The notes: a model not told the origin generated them from the letters alone. 64,000 nucleotides of DNA from Thermococcus aggregans (GCF_024022995.1 NZ_CP099582.1:992001-1056000), one strand, 5' to 3'; counted from the stretch's first letter, positions 55,384 to 64,000 are shown. Numbers and translations: made by a program.

Positions 55384-55562
55384 CTACAACACCCCCCAAG
55401 TTTTTGCATTTATATTTTTTGCTGAAACAATAAATAAGTTTTACTGCAACTGATTTATAAACTCTTGATAACGCATTTATAAATAAAGTGAAACCATCTA
55501 TGAGGAAAAAAAAGCAATGTTTATAAGTAATTTCACTGACTTTTAATAGTGAGTGATGGGCA
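55384..55562. promoter_or_regulatory. divergent promoter region of the cassette
   Basis: AT-rich 179-base gap between the precursor ORF and the ABC permease. Minus-strand TATA-like candidates are AATATAAAT near 55405-55415 and TTTATAAAT near 55470-55482. The plus strand has TTTATAAG near 55519-55527, about 37-44 bases before the permease start. No clear operator was seen. Confidence 0.5.
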
Positions 55563-56378
55563 GTGGTGGGCATTAGTGCAATAACCAAAAACGCTAGAGT
55601 CATCAAGGCGTTCATATTCATCCAGAAGGAAGTATTCTTTTCAAGGCGCTTTGACTTGCTCCTTCAATTCATAAGTTTAGGCTTAAACATCCTCTTCATT
55701 GGGATTTTTGCAAAGCTTATCACAATTAATGCAAACATTTCTCAGTATGGCACTCCAAACTACCTCGATTATCTTTTAATTGGCTCAATAATCCACAATC
55801 TCGTTTTTCTGCCAAGGGGGAGCATTTCTTCATTCGTTTTGGGGAGGGTATTTCCGGTGTTGTACAATTCACCCGCATCATTAACAGCAATCTTCATCGG
55901 GATTAACGCCTGGCGAATTCTATGGAATTTGGGATTAACCTTAGCAATAACAGTTATCTACATCCTCTTCTTCGGATTAACAATTCACCTTAACCTCGGC
56001 GTTGCAATCGTTATCTTAAGCGGCGTCCTGCTAATTTTCGCCCTCGACCTGTTCTCAGCAGGCTTTAGAATTGCTACTAAAGCAACGCAAGACCCATTAA
56101 ACTGGTTCTTTAACATTACAGCCCAACTTGTAAGCGGTTTATACTTTCCCCCAGAAGCGTTGCCAAAATGGCTTCAACCGTTATCAAAAATCCATCCGGA
56201 AACGTATATTCTCCAAATGGGCAGGCTTACAATGGGTGGGGGATATTCTTTAGGACAAATCCTGCCCAGCTTGGTTAACATGCTGGTCATCACCGGGGTG
56301 ATGTTACTCTTAGGGTACTTTACTTTTAGGTGGGGCTTCAACAAGGCGAGACAGTTGGGAACTTTAGGCCATATGTGA
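55563..56378 (+). CDS. ABC-2 type transporter permease
   Basis: A 271-residue protein with six hydrophobic segments and the ABC-2 C-terminal signature SGLYFPPEALPKWLQPLSKIHPETY. It probably exports the modified peptide or protects the producer, with the ATPase encoded two genes later. GTG starts at 55563 or 55566. Divergent from the precursor ORF. Confidence 0.88.
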   Translation: MVGISAITKNARVIKAFIFIQKEVFFSRRFDLLLQFISLGLNILFIGIFAKLITINANISQYGTPNYLDYLLIGSIIHNLVFLPRGSISSFVLGRVFPVLYNSPASLTAIFIGINAWRILWNLGLTLAITVIYILFFGLTIHLNLGVAIVILSGVLLIFALDLFSAGFRIATKATQDPLNWFFNITAQLVSGLYFPPEALPKWLQPLSKIHPETYILQMGRLTMGGGYSLGQILPSLVNMLVITGVMLLLGYFTFRWGFNKARQLGTLGHM

Positions 56379-56389
56379 GGTGTGATGAG

Positions 56390-56665
56390 ATGAGAGCCCA
56401 CATCTTAAAAGCAACTTGTGAGAACGGAAAACTGATACTGTTCCTGAGAGTAGAAGTTGATCTTGGGTATGCGTACAAGATGAAATTAAGCGGATTAGAA
56501 AAGGATGTCTTGGAGCTTATACTCCAGAATGGGAGTGTTACTCAAAAGGAGCTCAGCAAGAGGTTTGGAAAAGTCAAAGCCTGCAGGATTATTCAAGAGC
56601 TGGAAAAGAAAGGTTTGATAGAACGAAGGAAGAAAGGAAGAACTTATGTCATCCGGGTGATTTAA
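56390..56665 (+). CDS. winged-helix protein in the ABC operon
   Basis: A 91-residue protein. The first 40 residues are beta-like (LKATCENGKLILFLRVEVD); the rest is a winged helix (NGSVTQKELSKRFGKVKACRIIQELEKKGLIERRKKG). It probably regulates the cassette. ATG at 56390 follows GAGGTGTGATG, 12 bases after the permease; it ends directly at the ATPase start. A broken paralogue lies at 57864-58013. Confidence 0.82.
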   Translation: MRAHILKATCENGKLILFLRVEVDLGYAYKMKLSGLEKDVLELILQNGSVTQKELSKRFGKVKACRIIQELEKKGLIERRKKGRTYVIRVI

Positions 56666-57685
56666 ATGATCGAGTCAGTTAACCTGACTAAGTTCTATCC
56701 CCCACCAATAAAATCGCTCTTTGACCTGAAGAGTTTGAGAGATTTTCTTGGAAAACCTAGAGAGAAAATTCCTGCCTTGATTGATTTGAATTTCAAGGTT
56801 AGGGAGGGCGAGATTTTTGGTCTTCTCGGTCCTAACGGTGCTGGGAAGACAACCTTCTGCAAAATTGCCAATGCCTTAGTAATCCCAACTCGGGGAAATC
56901 TTTACATCAATGGCCATGATTCAGTGAGGGAGCATGATAAAATCAAGGGCAGAATATTCACGATTTTTGGTGGGGAGAGGGACTTGTTTGGCCTTTTTCA
57001 ATGGCGTGTGAGCGTGGAAAAGAACTTAAAGTTTATTGCAGAACTCTGGGGGATTCCTAAAGCTGAAGCTGAAAAGAGAATCAACTACGCTCTGGAGCTT
57101 TTAAATCTTAAGGAGAAGAGAAACGAATGGTACCAAAAGCTTTCTGCAGGTATGAGGCAAAAAGTCTATCTTGCACTTCCCTTAATAATTCAACCTGAAG
57201 TTTTAATTTTAGATGAGCCAACAGTTTACTTGGATGTTTTTACAAAAAGAGAAGTCTGGAGTGCCATTTTAGAGCTCTCCAAAGAGTTCGGGACAACGAT
57301 AATACTCACTACTCACAATTTAAATGAGGCGGAAGCGTTGTGCGATAGAGTTCTAATTTTCAACAAGAAGAAAATTGCCGAGGGTAAGCCGAGAGAATTA
57401 ATCGAAAAGTTCCAGGCCTTAAAAATGGAGAGGAAGCTGTTGGTCAAACTCAGGGGTAAAGTTGAAACTAGTGACTTTAACGGAATAGCAGAGAAGATTA
57501 AAGTTTATTCTCAAAACGGTTTCACTTATTTGGAAATTTACACTAAACAAGATCGCCTAAAAGATATCCTTGCAATCCTGACAAATTATGAAGTAGTTGA
57601 CCTTCAAAACGAAACAATAACCCTCGAAGACGTGTTCAAGAAGCTTTTAGGTGATGAAAATGTTAAAAGAGTTAAAAGTAATTAA
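56666..57685 (+). CDS. ABC transporter ATPase
   Basis: A 339-residue ATPase: Walker A GPNGAGKTT, signature KLSAGMRQKVYLA (SAGMR in place of SGGQ), Walker B LILDEPTVYLD, switch His in LTTHNLNEAEAL. The C-terminal 90 residues form the regulatory part usual for drug and antibiotic exporters. Its start follows the winged-helix stop without a gap. With the permease at 55563 it forms the likely export or immunity pump. Confidence 0.92.
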   Translation: MIESVNLTKFYPPPIKSLFDLKSLRDFLGKPREKIPALIDLNFKVREGEIFGLLGPNGAGKTTFCKIANALVIPTRGNLYINGHDSVREHDKIKGRIFTIFGGERDLFGLFQWRVSVEKNLKFIAELWGIPKAEAEKRINYALELLNLKEKRNEWYQKLSAGMRQKVYLALPLIIQPEVLILDEPTVYLDVFTKREVWSAILELSKEFGTTIILTTHNLNEAEALCDRVLIFNKKKIAEGKPRELIEKFQALKMERKLLVKLRGKVETSDFNGIAEKIKVYSQNGFTYLEIYTKQDRLKDILAILTNYEVVDLQNETITLEDVFKKLLGDENVKRVKSN

Positions 57686-57737
57686 GGCATTGATCGTTCT
57701 TTTCCTGTTAGTTGTTGGTTGTGAGCATTCAAGCTAA
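57660..57737 (+). pseudogene. membrane-protein stub at the end of the ABC operon
   Basis: A 25-codon frame overlapping the end of the ATPase gene: MLKELKVIKALIVLFLLVVG followed by CEHSS and TAA. It looks like the first membrane segment of a second permease or a lipoprotein signal that has lost the rest of its gene. A following in-frame scrap (57759-57830, starting MTITTNYSEML) may belong to the same lost protein. Confidence 0.5.
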
Positions 57738-57863
57738 CAATAAGCTCAGAGCCAATGACAATCACCACAAATTATTCAGAAATGCTAAACTTAACCAACA
57801 ACAAATCAAAAAGGGCGTTGATTTAGAAGAAAAATATTAAACAAAGAGAGAGAAAAATAGAAA

Positions 57864-58013
57864 GAAGAAATTTTAAACTTTATTCTTAAAAACAAGGAAA
57901 TCATCCAGAAGGAACTCAGGGAAATCTTTGGTCATGTTAGAATTTGTCGAGTTCTCCGTAGACTCGAGAAAAGGGAGATAATAAACAGAAAAAGAAAAGG
58001 AAAACATACATGA
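57864..58013 (+). pseudogene. winged-helix remnant, paralogue of the 56390 gene
   Basis: Reads EEILNFILKNKEIIQKELRE to GHVRICRVLRRLEKREIINR and stops at TGA 58011-58013, without a start codon or N-terminal half. It aligns with the C-terminal half of the winged-helix protein at 56390 (QKELSKRFGKVKACRIIQEL). It suggests a duplicated or older copy of the cassette's regulator. The surrounding 57738-58137 holds no intact gene. Confidence 0.65.
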
Positions 58014-58137
58014 TAGAGATCGCATAATACTTGCCAAAGAAGATTTAACTTCAGGATCCAATGTATATCCAAGAATCAAAAATCTACCCTCCTTATCTTT
58101 GGATCAAATAATATTAGGCATTGCTATTCAATGCCTA

Positions 58138-59242
58138 TTAGAGCTCTCTCAACACCCGTTCTATCACAGGGTCGGTTATTGAGTATAGCTTTTTTCCATC
58201 TTTAAATTCACTTTTTATCCAACTCATTCTTTCAAGATTTTTAAGCAAAGAGGAAAACCGTGCATTTGTTATCCTGCCTTCGTGAGCCTCAAGATATCCT
58301 TTTATTTTCTCCCACCGATTGAATCCTAAAGCTACAGCTTTTAAAATAAATGTGTATCTCCTGCTCCTCTTTTTTAGCTCTTTGATTTCTTCTAACATTG
58401 TTTGTTGTGCCTTTCTCATAGTGAGCTCCAGTGCCTTCTTAGAATCTTTTGTGTGGAGATAGTGGAATCCATATTCAACCAACCACCCTGGAATTCCATC
58501 CAAGACCTCAACTGCTCTCTCTAGTTCCCATTCTCTTACTTTTAAGTTGACCTCGTTGAATCCTCTCTTAAGAAACTCAAGGGACTTTTCTCTTGTAAAT
58601 GGGCTTATAGTGATTTCGTTATGTATTCTTCCGAAAAGGAGGGCTTCATGATTTTCAAATCCCAAAAAGTCGTGTAAAAGGCCAATCTCTGAACCAGTAA
58701 AAACAAAGTGTATTCTAGGCAGATTATCATAGGCGTATGCTACCAAAGCTAGGAATTCTTTACCTCCTTTTGTACCATAGAATCTTAGATATTGAGCCTC
58801 ATCGAAAGCAAGCACAATAGTTTTACCTTTCTCTTCTCCAAACTTATTGAGCTTTTCAAGGATTTCCACCAGATTCAATTCTCTAAGCGAAACTTCAAAC
58901 CCTTTTATTGAGAATTTTGATACGTTAAGGTGTGAGAGCAATGGTTTTAAGATCTTTGGCTTCAGATTCAACAGTGCATTTCCAAGCTCTCGCTTGAGTT
59001 CATCTTTTGTGATCCACCCTCCCACGTTTGTGTACAGTTTCCTAGCATCGATATAAACTCCAGCTGTGTTGCTCTCATTAAGTGCTACTTTTAAACAAAA
59101 GACTTGCCAACTCGTCTAATTTCGAGGATTAAGGTTATGGGATAGTTTTCAATGTTTTCAATTGATTCAATCACGTCCGTTGCCTCTTTTTCTCGGTCAA
59201 AAATTTCCTCCTTCGTGTTTTGGGTTGCGGGTCAAATAGCAT
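58138..59242 (-). pseudogene. archaeal AAA-type ATPase (PF01637-like), frameshifted
   Basis: The C-terminal 295 codons (58138-59025) are open: VYIDARKLY-like start, Walker B region TIVLAFDEAQYL, FVFTGSEIGLLHDFL, and a C-terminal winged helix (RITNARFSSLLKNLERMSWI). Upstream the start MLFDPQPKT at 59242, then KEEIFDREKEATDVIE and ITLILEIRRVGKSF, are in other frames; shifts lie near 59205-59215 and 59088-59095. The Walker A reads EIRRVGKS, with the usual first Gly replaced. Clearly a decayed member of a family often mobile in archaea. Confidence 0.82.
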
Positions 59243-59280
59243 ATGTATCGCCTCCGATACTAAGTATCACTCCCGATACT
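59243..59280. repeat. tandem repeat of an inverted GTATC-N6-GATAC unit
   Basis: On the minus strand, directly upstream of the ATPase pseudogene start, GTATCGGGAGTGATAC and GTATCGGAGGCGATAC occur in tandem about 19 bases apart. Each is an inverted GTATC/GATAC pair; the second also holds the ribosome binding site. This looks like a double operator for autoregulation. Confidence 0.55.
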
Positions 59281-59394
59281 TGTAGTTATTTTTAGACACT
59301 AAAATGTCTAAAATTACAAAAACAATTATGTTGAATCTACATTAATATGGCAAATTTTTTAAACTCTTCACAAGATCAAATCTTGGTGGTAACT

Positions 59395-60399
59395 ATGCTG
59401 ACGTATGCTCAAGCTGGTGTTGATGATGAAAAGACTCAAAAAGCCTTGAAAAGTATCATTTCCCTTGCAAAGGCCACTTTTGAGTTTAGAAGGGAAAAAA
59501 TTGGCGAACCAAAAGAAGATATTGGTCATTACGCTGCGCTTATGGACTTTGGGAGCTTTTACCTTGCAATGACGACGGATGGAGTTGGAACCAAAACCTT
59601 GGTTGCAGAGGCGGTTGGAAAATACGACACCATTGGAATAGACATGATAGCGATGAATGTAAACGATTTGATATGCGTAGGCGCTGAACCCGTGGCTCTG
59701 GTTGATTACCTAGCAGTTAAAGAGCCAAATGAAGAGGTTTTTAGGGAAATAGCGAAGGGCATCTACGAGGGTGCAAAGCAATCGGGAATAGCCATAGTGG
59801 GTGGCGAAACTGCAGTTTTACCAGAGCTTGTAAACGGATTCGACCTTGCTGGAACGGCCATTGGGGTTGTTGAGAAAGATAAAGTGGTGACTGGAAAGGA
59901 GATAAAGCCCGGAGATGCAGTAATAGGGATATCGAGCTCGGGGATTCACTCCAACGGTTTGACCCTTGCAAGAAAGCTTTTAATCCCCAAATATGGGCTT
60001 GAATACGAGTTTGAGGGCAAAAAGCTCTGGGAGCACTTGCTTGAACCAACGAGGATTTACGTTAAGCCGATTCTTGAGCTCCTCAAAAAAGTGGAAGTTC
60101 ATGGTTTAGCTCACATCACCGGTGGAGGCTTGCTCAATCTAAAGCGGCTCACAAGCTATGGATTTTCCCTAGAAATGCCTCCAATAAGCGGGATTTTCAA
60201 GCTAATCCACGAAAACGGCGTTCCCTTGGAAGAAATGTTTAGGGTTTTCAACATGGGGGTGGGGTTTGTAGTAATAGTTCCTAAGGAAGAGAAAGAAGAT
60301 GCGTTGGACATTTTAAACAGGCACTTTGAGAGCTTTGAGCTGGGCATTGTAACGGAAGAGTCTGGTATAGTGGTGAGGAATTATGGTGTTAAGTTTTAA
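59395..60399 (+). CDS. purM: phosphoribosylformylglycinamidine cyclo-ligase (AIR synthetase)
   Basis: A 334-residue Pur[20 protein letters not shown] start, ATTDGVGTK-like loop ([18 protein letters not shown]), [46 protein letters not shown] and [10 protein letters not shown]. It makes AIR in purine synthesis. Start at 59395 after GGTGGTAACT; the frame extends to 59347. Neighbours purC and purF belong to the same pathway but are on separate transcription units. Confidence 0.97.
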   Translation: MLTYAQAGVDDEKTQKALKSIISLAKATFEFRREKIGEPKEDIGHYAALMDFGSFYLAMTTDGVGTKTLVAEAVGKYDTIGIDMIAMNVNDLICVGAEPVALVDYLAVKEPNEEVFREIAKGIYEGAKQSGIAIVGGETAVLPELVNGFDLAGTAIGVVEKDKVVTGKEIKPGDAVIGISSSGIHSNGLTLARKLLIPKYGLEYEFEGKKLWEHLLEPTRIYVKPILELLKKVEVHGLAHITGGGLLNLKRLTSYGFSLEMPPISGIFKLIHENGVPLEEMFRVFNMGVGFVVIVPKEEKEDALDILNRHFESFELGIVTEESGIVVRNYGVKF

Positions 60400-60456
60400 T
60401 TTTTGCATCCGTTTTTCATTTTAAAAATTTGAACCATGAAGAAAGCGTGAAAAGGT

Positions 60457-61146
60457 TCAGCTAGTGAGGCGCTTATAGAGCTCCTCGTATGCATCTATAA
60501 GGTCTCCTTTATCAAAGCGGAAGACGTCTTTATCCAAGCTTTTCTTTGTTTCAGCATCCCAAAATCTGCATGTATCTGGGCTTATCTCGTCCCCCAAGAC
60601 TATCTCACCATTAGCGTTCTTTCCGAATTCGAGCTTGAAATCAACGAGCAAAATTCCTTTTTCTTTGAAGTATTCTTTTAGAATTTCGTTGACTTTAAGC
60701 GCTATTTTCTCCATCTCTCTAATTTCCTCCTCACTAATTCCGAGAACTTTTGCGTGATAGTAATTTATCATTGGGTCGCCTAAGGCGTCGTTTTTGTAGT
60801 AAAGCTCCACTATAGGCTCCTCAAGCTCGGTGCCTTCTTCCGCTGGGATCCTCTTCTTTAGGCTTCCCGCCACGATGTTCCTAACGACAACTTCCACTGG
60901 ATACATCTGGAGTCTTTCCACTATAAGCCTGTTATCGCCGGCCACTCCAATAAAGTGGGTTTTTATACCATTTTCTTCCAACAGCTTAAAAAGATGAGCA
61001 CTTATTTGGGCATTGAGCCAACCTTTACCTTTGAACCGTGCTTTCTTTTCTCCGTTAAAAGCTGTGGCATCGTCTTTAAATTCCATTATCAGCTTTCCCT
61101 CATCAAGCGGAATCATTTTCTTTGCTTTTCCTTCGTAGACCTCCAT
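60457..61146 (-). CDS. purC: SAICAR synthetase
   Basis: A 229-residue PurC: YEGKAKKMIPLDEGKLIMEF, FKDDATAFNGEKK, VVVRNIVAGSLKKRI, LLVDFKLEFGKNANGEIVLGDEISPDTCRF in order. It joins CAIR and aspartate in purine synthesis. ATG at 61146 follows GGTGAACATT; the frame extends to 61158. Divergent from purF with about 160 bases between them, so a shared regulatory region is possible. Confidence 0.97.
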   Translation of the reverse strand: MEVYEGKAKKMIPLDEGKLIMEFKDDATAFNGEKKARFKGKGWLNAQISAHLFKLLEENGIKTHFIGVAGDNRLIVERLQMYPVEVVVRNIVAGSLKKRIPAEEGTELEEPIVELYYKNDALGDPMINYYHAKVLGISEEEIREMEKIALKVNEILKEYFKEKGILLVDFKLEFGKNANGEIVLGDEISPDTCRFWDAETKKSLDKDVFRFDKGDLIDAYEELYKRLTS

Positions 61147-61305
61147 AATGTTCACCATATTTATGTAAAATTATGAAACTTTTTAAGTTTATTTTATCAT
61201 TTTTATGTCAATAAATGGGCAAAGTTTTTAAAATGTAACCGACAATTTATGTTCAGAAGCCAAGAATAATATACATGTTTAACTCAAAATATGCGAGGGA
61301 AGAAC

Positions 61306-62637
61306 ATGAAAGAAAAATGCGGAATCTTTGCGGTCAAAGCGGAAAACGCCCTTAGGAAAGCATGCTATGGTCTTATTGCCCTTCAGCACCGCGGTCAGGA
61401 AAGTGCTGGAATAAGTATATGGGAACACAAGATTAGAACCATAGCGGGTAGAGGGTTAGTGTCTGAGGTTTTTAGGGGCAAGGAACTTACAAAATTCAGG
61501 TCAAATATAGCCATAGCTCACGTTCGCTACTCCACATCTGGCTCTTTAAGTGAAACCCAGCCGCTCGAAGTCTCTTGCTGTGAAAAAGAAATAGCGGTTG
61601 CTCACAATGGGACTCTTACCAATTTTTTGCCTTTAAGGCGAGAATACGAAAAAAGAGGGATTAAATTTAGGCATTCGGTCGATTCAGAACTTTTGGGAGT
61701 TTCTTTTCTCTGGCATTTGAAAGAGACTGGTGATGAATTTGAAGCTATGAGAGAAGTTTTTAATGAAGTTAAAGGCGCTTACTCTGTGGCATTTCTCTTT
61801 GATGGGAAGATCTTAGTTGCTAGAGACCCCCTTGGATTCAGGCCTCTCAGCTATGGTGTTGGAGATGGACATTACTTTGCATCGGAGGATTCAGCTCTCA
61901 GGCTTTTTGTTGATGAAGTTAGGGATGTGAAGCCCGGAGAAGTGTTCTTGATTTCTGATGATGTTGAGAGCAAAGTCTTGGCTAAAGAAAGGCATTATCA
62001 CTGCGTCTTTGAGTATATATACTTCGCCAGGCCTGACAGCATTATTGATGGTGTTAGCGTGTATAAAGCCAGGGTCAAAATGGGAGAAGGACTTGCCCGC
62101 GAGAGCCCTGCGAACGCTGACGTCGTTATTCCTGTTCCGGACTCCGGTAGGGCTGCAGCTTTGGGCTTTTCTCAGATAAGTGGTATTCCATATGCCGAGG
62201 GCTTAATAAAAAACCGCTACATTGGTAGAACCTTTATAATGCCCGGTCAATTTTACAGGGAGCTAAAAGTAAAGCTCAAACTTTCTCCTGTCAGAGAGGT
62301 TATCGAGGGAAAACGTGTAGCCCTTGTTGACGATTCTATAGTCAGAGGGACTACAATGAAAAGGATAGTGGAACTCCTAAAGAAGGCTGGAGCAAAAGAA
62401 GTGCATGTGAGGATAGCATCTCCACCAATAAGGCATCCCTGCTATATGGGGATAGACATTCCAACTAGGCATGAGTTAATAGCAGCTTTTGGCAGCGTTG
62501 AAAATGTTAGAAGAGCCATAGGAGCAGATACGCTTGCTTATCTTAGTGTGGAAGGGTTAAAGAAAGCCGTTGGAAAGAAAGACCTCTGTTTAGCATGTCT
62601 TACCGGCAATTATCCTGAATGGGCTTTCCGGTTCTAA
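61306..62637 (+). CDS. purF: amidophosphoribosyltransferase
   Basis: A 443-residue PurF, the first step of purine synthesis. N-terminal nucleophile Cys in KEKCGIFAV (short propeptide to be removed), glutaminase motifs [10 protein letters not shown] and [12 protein letters not shown] motif [16 protein letters not shown], and Cys residues for an Fe-S cluster ([29 protein letters not shown]). ATG at 61306 follows GAGGGAAGAAC; an upstream ATG at 61291 is in frame. Confidence 0.97.
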   Translation: MKEKCGIFAVKAENALRKACYGLIALQHRGQESAGISIWEHKIRTIAGRGLVSEVFRGKELTKFRSNIAIAHVRYSTSGSLSETQPLEVSCCEKEIAVAHNGTLTNFLPLRREYEKRGIKFRHSVDSELLGVSFLWHLKETGDEFEAMREVFNEVKGAYSVAFLFDGKILVARDPLGFRPLSYGVGDGHYFASEDSALRLFVDEVRDVKPGEVFLISDDVESKVLAKERHYHCVFEYIYFARPDSIIDGVSVYKARVKMGEGLARESPANADVVIPVPDSGRAAALGFSQISGIPYAEGLIKNRYIGRTFIMPGQFYRELKVKLKLSPVREVIEGKRVALVDDSIVRGTTMKRIVELLKKAGAKEVHVRIASPPIRHPCYMGIDIPTRHELIAAFGSVENVRRAIGADTLAYLSVEGLKKAVGKKDLCLACLTGNYPEWAFRF

Positions 62638-62782
62638 GTTTTCTAATCTTTGCAACTGAAAACTTAAACTCCGATGTACCGGCTTTGTTAAGAGCAAATA
62701 TTTTTTAGAATTACTCTACTCAGTAATGAACATTAAGGTGGGTAAGATTTATAAATGCCCTATTTAATTTAACATCGGGTAC

Positions 62783-62858
62783 AGCCCCGTGGTGTAGCGG
62801 CCAAGCATGCGGGACTCTGGATCCCGCGACCGGGGTTCGAATCCCCGCGGGGCTACCA
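62783..62858 (+). tRNA. tRNA-Gln (anticodon CTG)
   Basis: Acceptor AGCCCCG pairs with CGGGGCT, T arm CGGGG-TTCGAAT-CCCCG, anticodon stem CGGGA/TCCCG with loop CTCTGGA giving anticodon CTG (codon CAG, Gln). CCA is encoded at 62856-62858. No intron. A TATA-like TTTATAAAT at about 62748-62756 is at the right distance upstream. No duplicated tRNA end was seen nearby, so it is not a used integration site within this window. Confidence 0.95.
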
Positions 62859-62936
62859 TATCCCCGGGCTCCAGACCAAACTTCTCTTTTAAAAATCTTT
62901 AAATTCAGGGAACTCCTATATTGCTGGGGTGAAAAA

Positions 62937-63707
62937 ATGTATACTGAAGAGAAACTTCTAAGCGAGATAAAGGAGCTTCTGGAGAATGATGAGCTCTACG
63001 CCCTCTATGAAGATACATACAGGAAATACAAATATTATTTCGATACAACCAACTACATAGTTCTCAACGTTTACCAGTTCAATGATCACGGCGCAATACA
63101 CGTTCTTTTGACCACAAGACGAGCCCTTGAGGTTTTGAAGATCCTTAAAAAGTTCGGGATTAAAACAACCGCTGAAAAGTTGGGCAAACCCTTTGAGTGG
63201 AGCAAATTTATAGTCTCCTTTGGAGCTCTCTTTCATGACATTGGGAACATGATCCACAGGGAGCCTCACTACCAGTTCAGTGTTATCCTTGCAGAACCTA
63301 TAATAGACGAGCTCGCCAAAAAATTCGAGAAAAACGACTGGTTGGTCTTAAAGGCGTTAACTCTAAACGCCATATATACTCATGATGAAAGCGTTCCCTG
63401 CACCACTATTGAGGGGAGCTGTGTAACGATAGCAGATGGATGCGATATGGAAGAAGGCAGGAGCAGATTAGCTTACAAGAAAGATAAAGTGGACATCCAT
63501 GCAGTTTCAGCCTTGGCGATTGATAAAGTTGAGATAAAAGAAGGAAACGAAGAAGTTCCAATCCTTGTTGAGGTGTGGATGAAGCACCTGGCGGGAATCT
63601 TTCAAGTTGATGAGATACTTACAAAGAAGGTTAAGAGCTCCCTTCTAAGCGGGAAGGTTAGGATTAAAATACACGCCGGGGAGGAGACTCTGGAAAAGGT
63701 GGTATAA
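62937..63707 (+). CDS. HD-domain metal-dependent phosphohydrolase
   Basis: A 256-residue protein. The HD motif appears as ALFHDIGNMIHREPHY near residue 95, with a first His in NDHGAIHVLLTTRRALEVL and further IYTHDESVPC and VTIADGCDMEEGRSRLAY, typical of the HD superfamily. It probably hydrolyses a nucleotide or other phosphate ester; substrate unknown. Its stop overlaps the next start (TAATG), so it is coupled to the DUF434 gene. Confidence 0.87.
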   Translation: MYTEEKLLSEIKELLENDELYALYEDTYRKYKYYFDTTNYIVLNVYQFNDHGAIHVLLTTRRALEVLKILKKFGIKTTAEKLGKPFEWSKFIVSFGALFHDIGNMIHREPHYQFSVILAEPIIDELAKKFEKNDWLVLKALTLNAIYTHDESVPCTTIEGSCVTIADGCDMEEGRSRLAYKKDKVDIHAVSALAIDKVEIKEGNEEVPILVEVWMKHLAGIFQVDEILTKKVKSSLLSGKVRIKIHAGEETLEKVV

Positions 63708-64000
63708 TGTCTTCTCTTCTTTTAGCTTATGAGGACTTGAAATACCTTTTGAACAGGGGATATCGGAAAAAGTATGCCCTTGAGTTTGTCGCCAACCACT
63801 ACAAATTAACATCTAGAGAAAGGTACTTTCTGACGAGGTGTGTTTTTTCTGACAGAGAAATTGAAGAAAGAAAAGGAAAGGTCCTTCAGAAAGAAAATTT
63901 AAGGTACACTGTACTTGGAGTGGATGGTTTTAATGTTTTAATAACACTGGAATCTCTGATAGAGGGTAAGGCTATCCTCTGTGAAGACGGCTTTTTGAGA
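63707..64000 (+). CDS. DUF434-family protein, partial at window end
   Basis: The first 98 codons are visible: DLKYLLNRGYRKKYALEFVANHYKLTSRERYFL, then LGVDGFNVLITLESLIEGKAILCEDGFLR. This is the DUF434 pattern (internal Cys and Asp motifs); function unknown. Coupled to the HD-domain gene by a one-base overlap. The rest is beyond the window. Confidence 0.8.
   Translation, partial: MSSLLLAYEDLKYLLNRGYRKKYALEFVANHYKLTSRERYFLTRCVFSDREIEERKGKVLQKENLRYTVLGVDGFNVLITLESLIEGKAILCEDGFLR

Noticed and set aside
62783-62858. tRNA-Gln as an integration site for a mobile element
   Set aside because: No integrase gene and no duplicated tRNA 3-prime end were found in the window.

Overview
The window looks like a chromosomal segment of a hyperthermophilic euryarchaeon of the Thermococcales (Thermococcus-like). 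The evidence is a tungsten-type glyceraldehyde-3-phosphate:ferredoxin oxidoreductase beside a bifunctional FBP aldolase/phosphatase and an archaeal triosephosphate isomerase, a TrmB-family regulator, a thermosome subunit, the wyosine enzyme Taw3, aEF-1beta, a CGP-CTERM anchored binding protein, a C/D box guide RNA and GGTGA-type ribosome binding sites. No transposase, rRNA or CRISPR array was seen. One tRNA, tRNA-Gln(CTG), lies near the right end.

Layout. 0-6 kb: sugar metabolism with two Thermococcales glycolytic motifs placed in opposite ways around the promoters of gor and fbp. 6-11.3 kb: NifX-like protein, a debris zone with a radical SAM remnant, a TehA/TDT transporter, a short two-gene SufC/SufB-like pair, a DGC-domain protein, a frameshifted Cys-containing redox gene and a ferredoxin. 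11.4-20 kb: a GC-richer block with metal and redox functions (CDF efflux, OsmC, SagB-like nitroreductase, CopA, CopR, copper chaperone, FTR1 iron permease). 20-27 kb: a full sufCBD operon, a ferritin gene broken by an amber codon, ThiI, an E1-like protein and a flavodoxin. 27-41 kb: MarR-MATE, tautomerase, a degenerate M24 peptidase homologue, hybrid cluster protein with a divergent Cys-rich regulator, an unusual GltPh-like transporter, Taw3, thermosome, TPR protein, EF-1beta, a zinc-ribbon protein and the guide RNA. 42-47.4 kb: a peptide ABC transporter operon that stops abruptly inside its first ATPase gene.

47.4-57.7 kb is the most unusual region: an AT-rich cassette that looks like a RiPP (ribosomally made, post-translationally modified peptide) pathway. 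A 60-residue precursor-like ORF with four cysteines in a Gly/Pro-rich C-terminal half is followed on the same strand by three complete radical SAM/SPASM enzymes and a secreted HEXXH metallopeptidase, then a fragment of a fourth SPASM enzyme and a second, truncated secreted metallopeptidase. An ABC-2 permease, a winged-helix protein and an ABC ATPase are read divergently. Product and chemistry are inferred, not known. The cassette is edged by broken genes on both sides (dppD fragment on the left; short membrane-protein stub, winged-helix remnant and AAA ATPase pseudogene on the right).

59-64 kb: purM, purC and purF, the tRNA gene, an HD-domain protein and a partial DUF434 gene. Several genes carry single-base lesions (10.8, 17.6, 23.9, 30.9 and 59.1 kb). 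From one sequence I cannot tell real decay from assembly error. Most start codons were moved downstream of the longest open frame where a clear ribosome binding site or TATA spacing favoured it.
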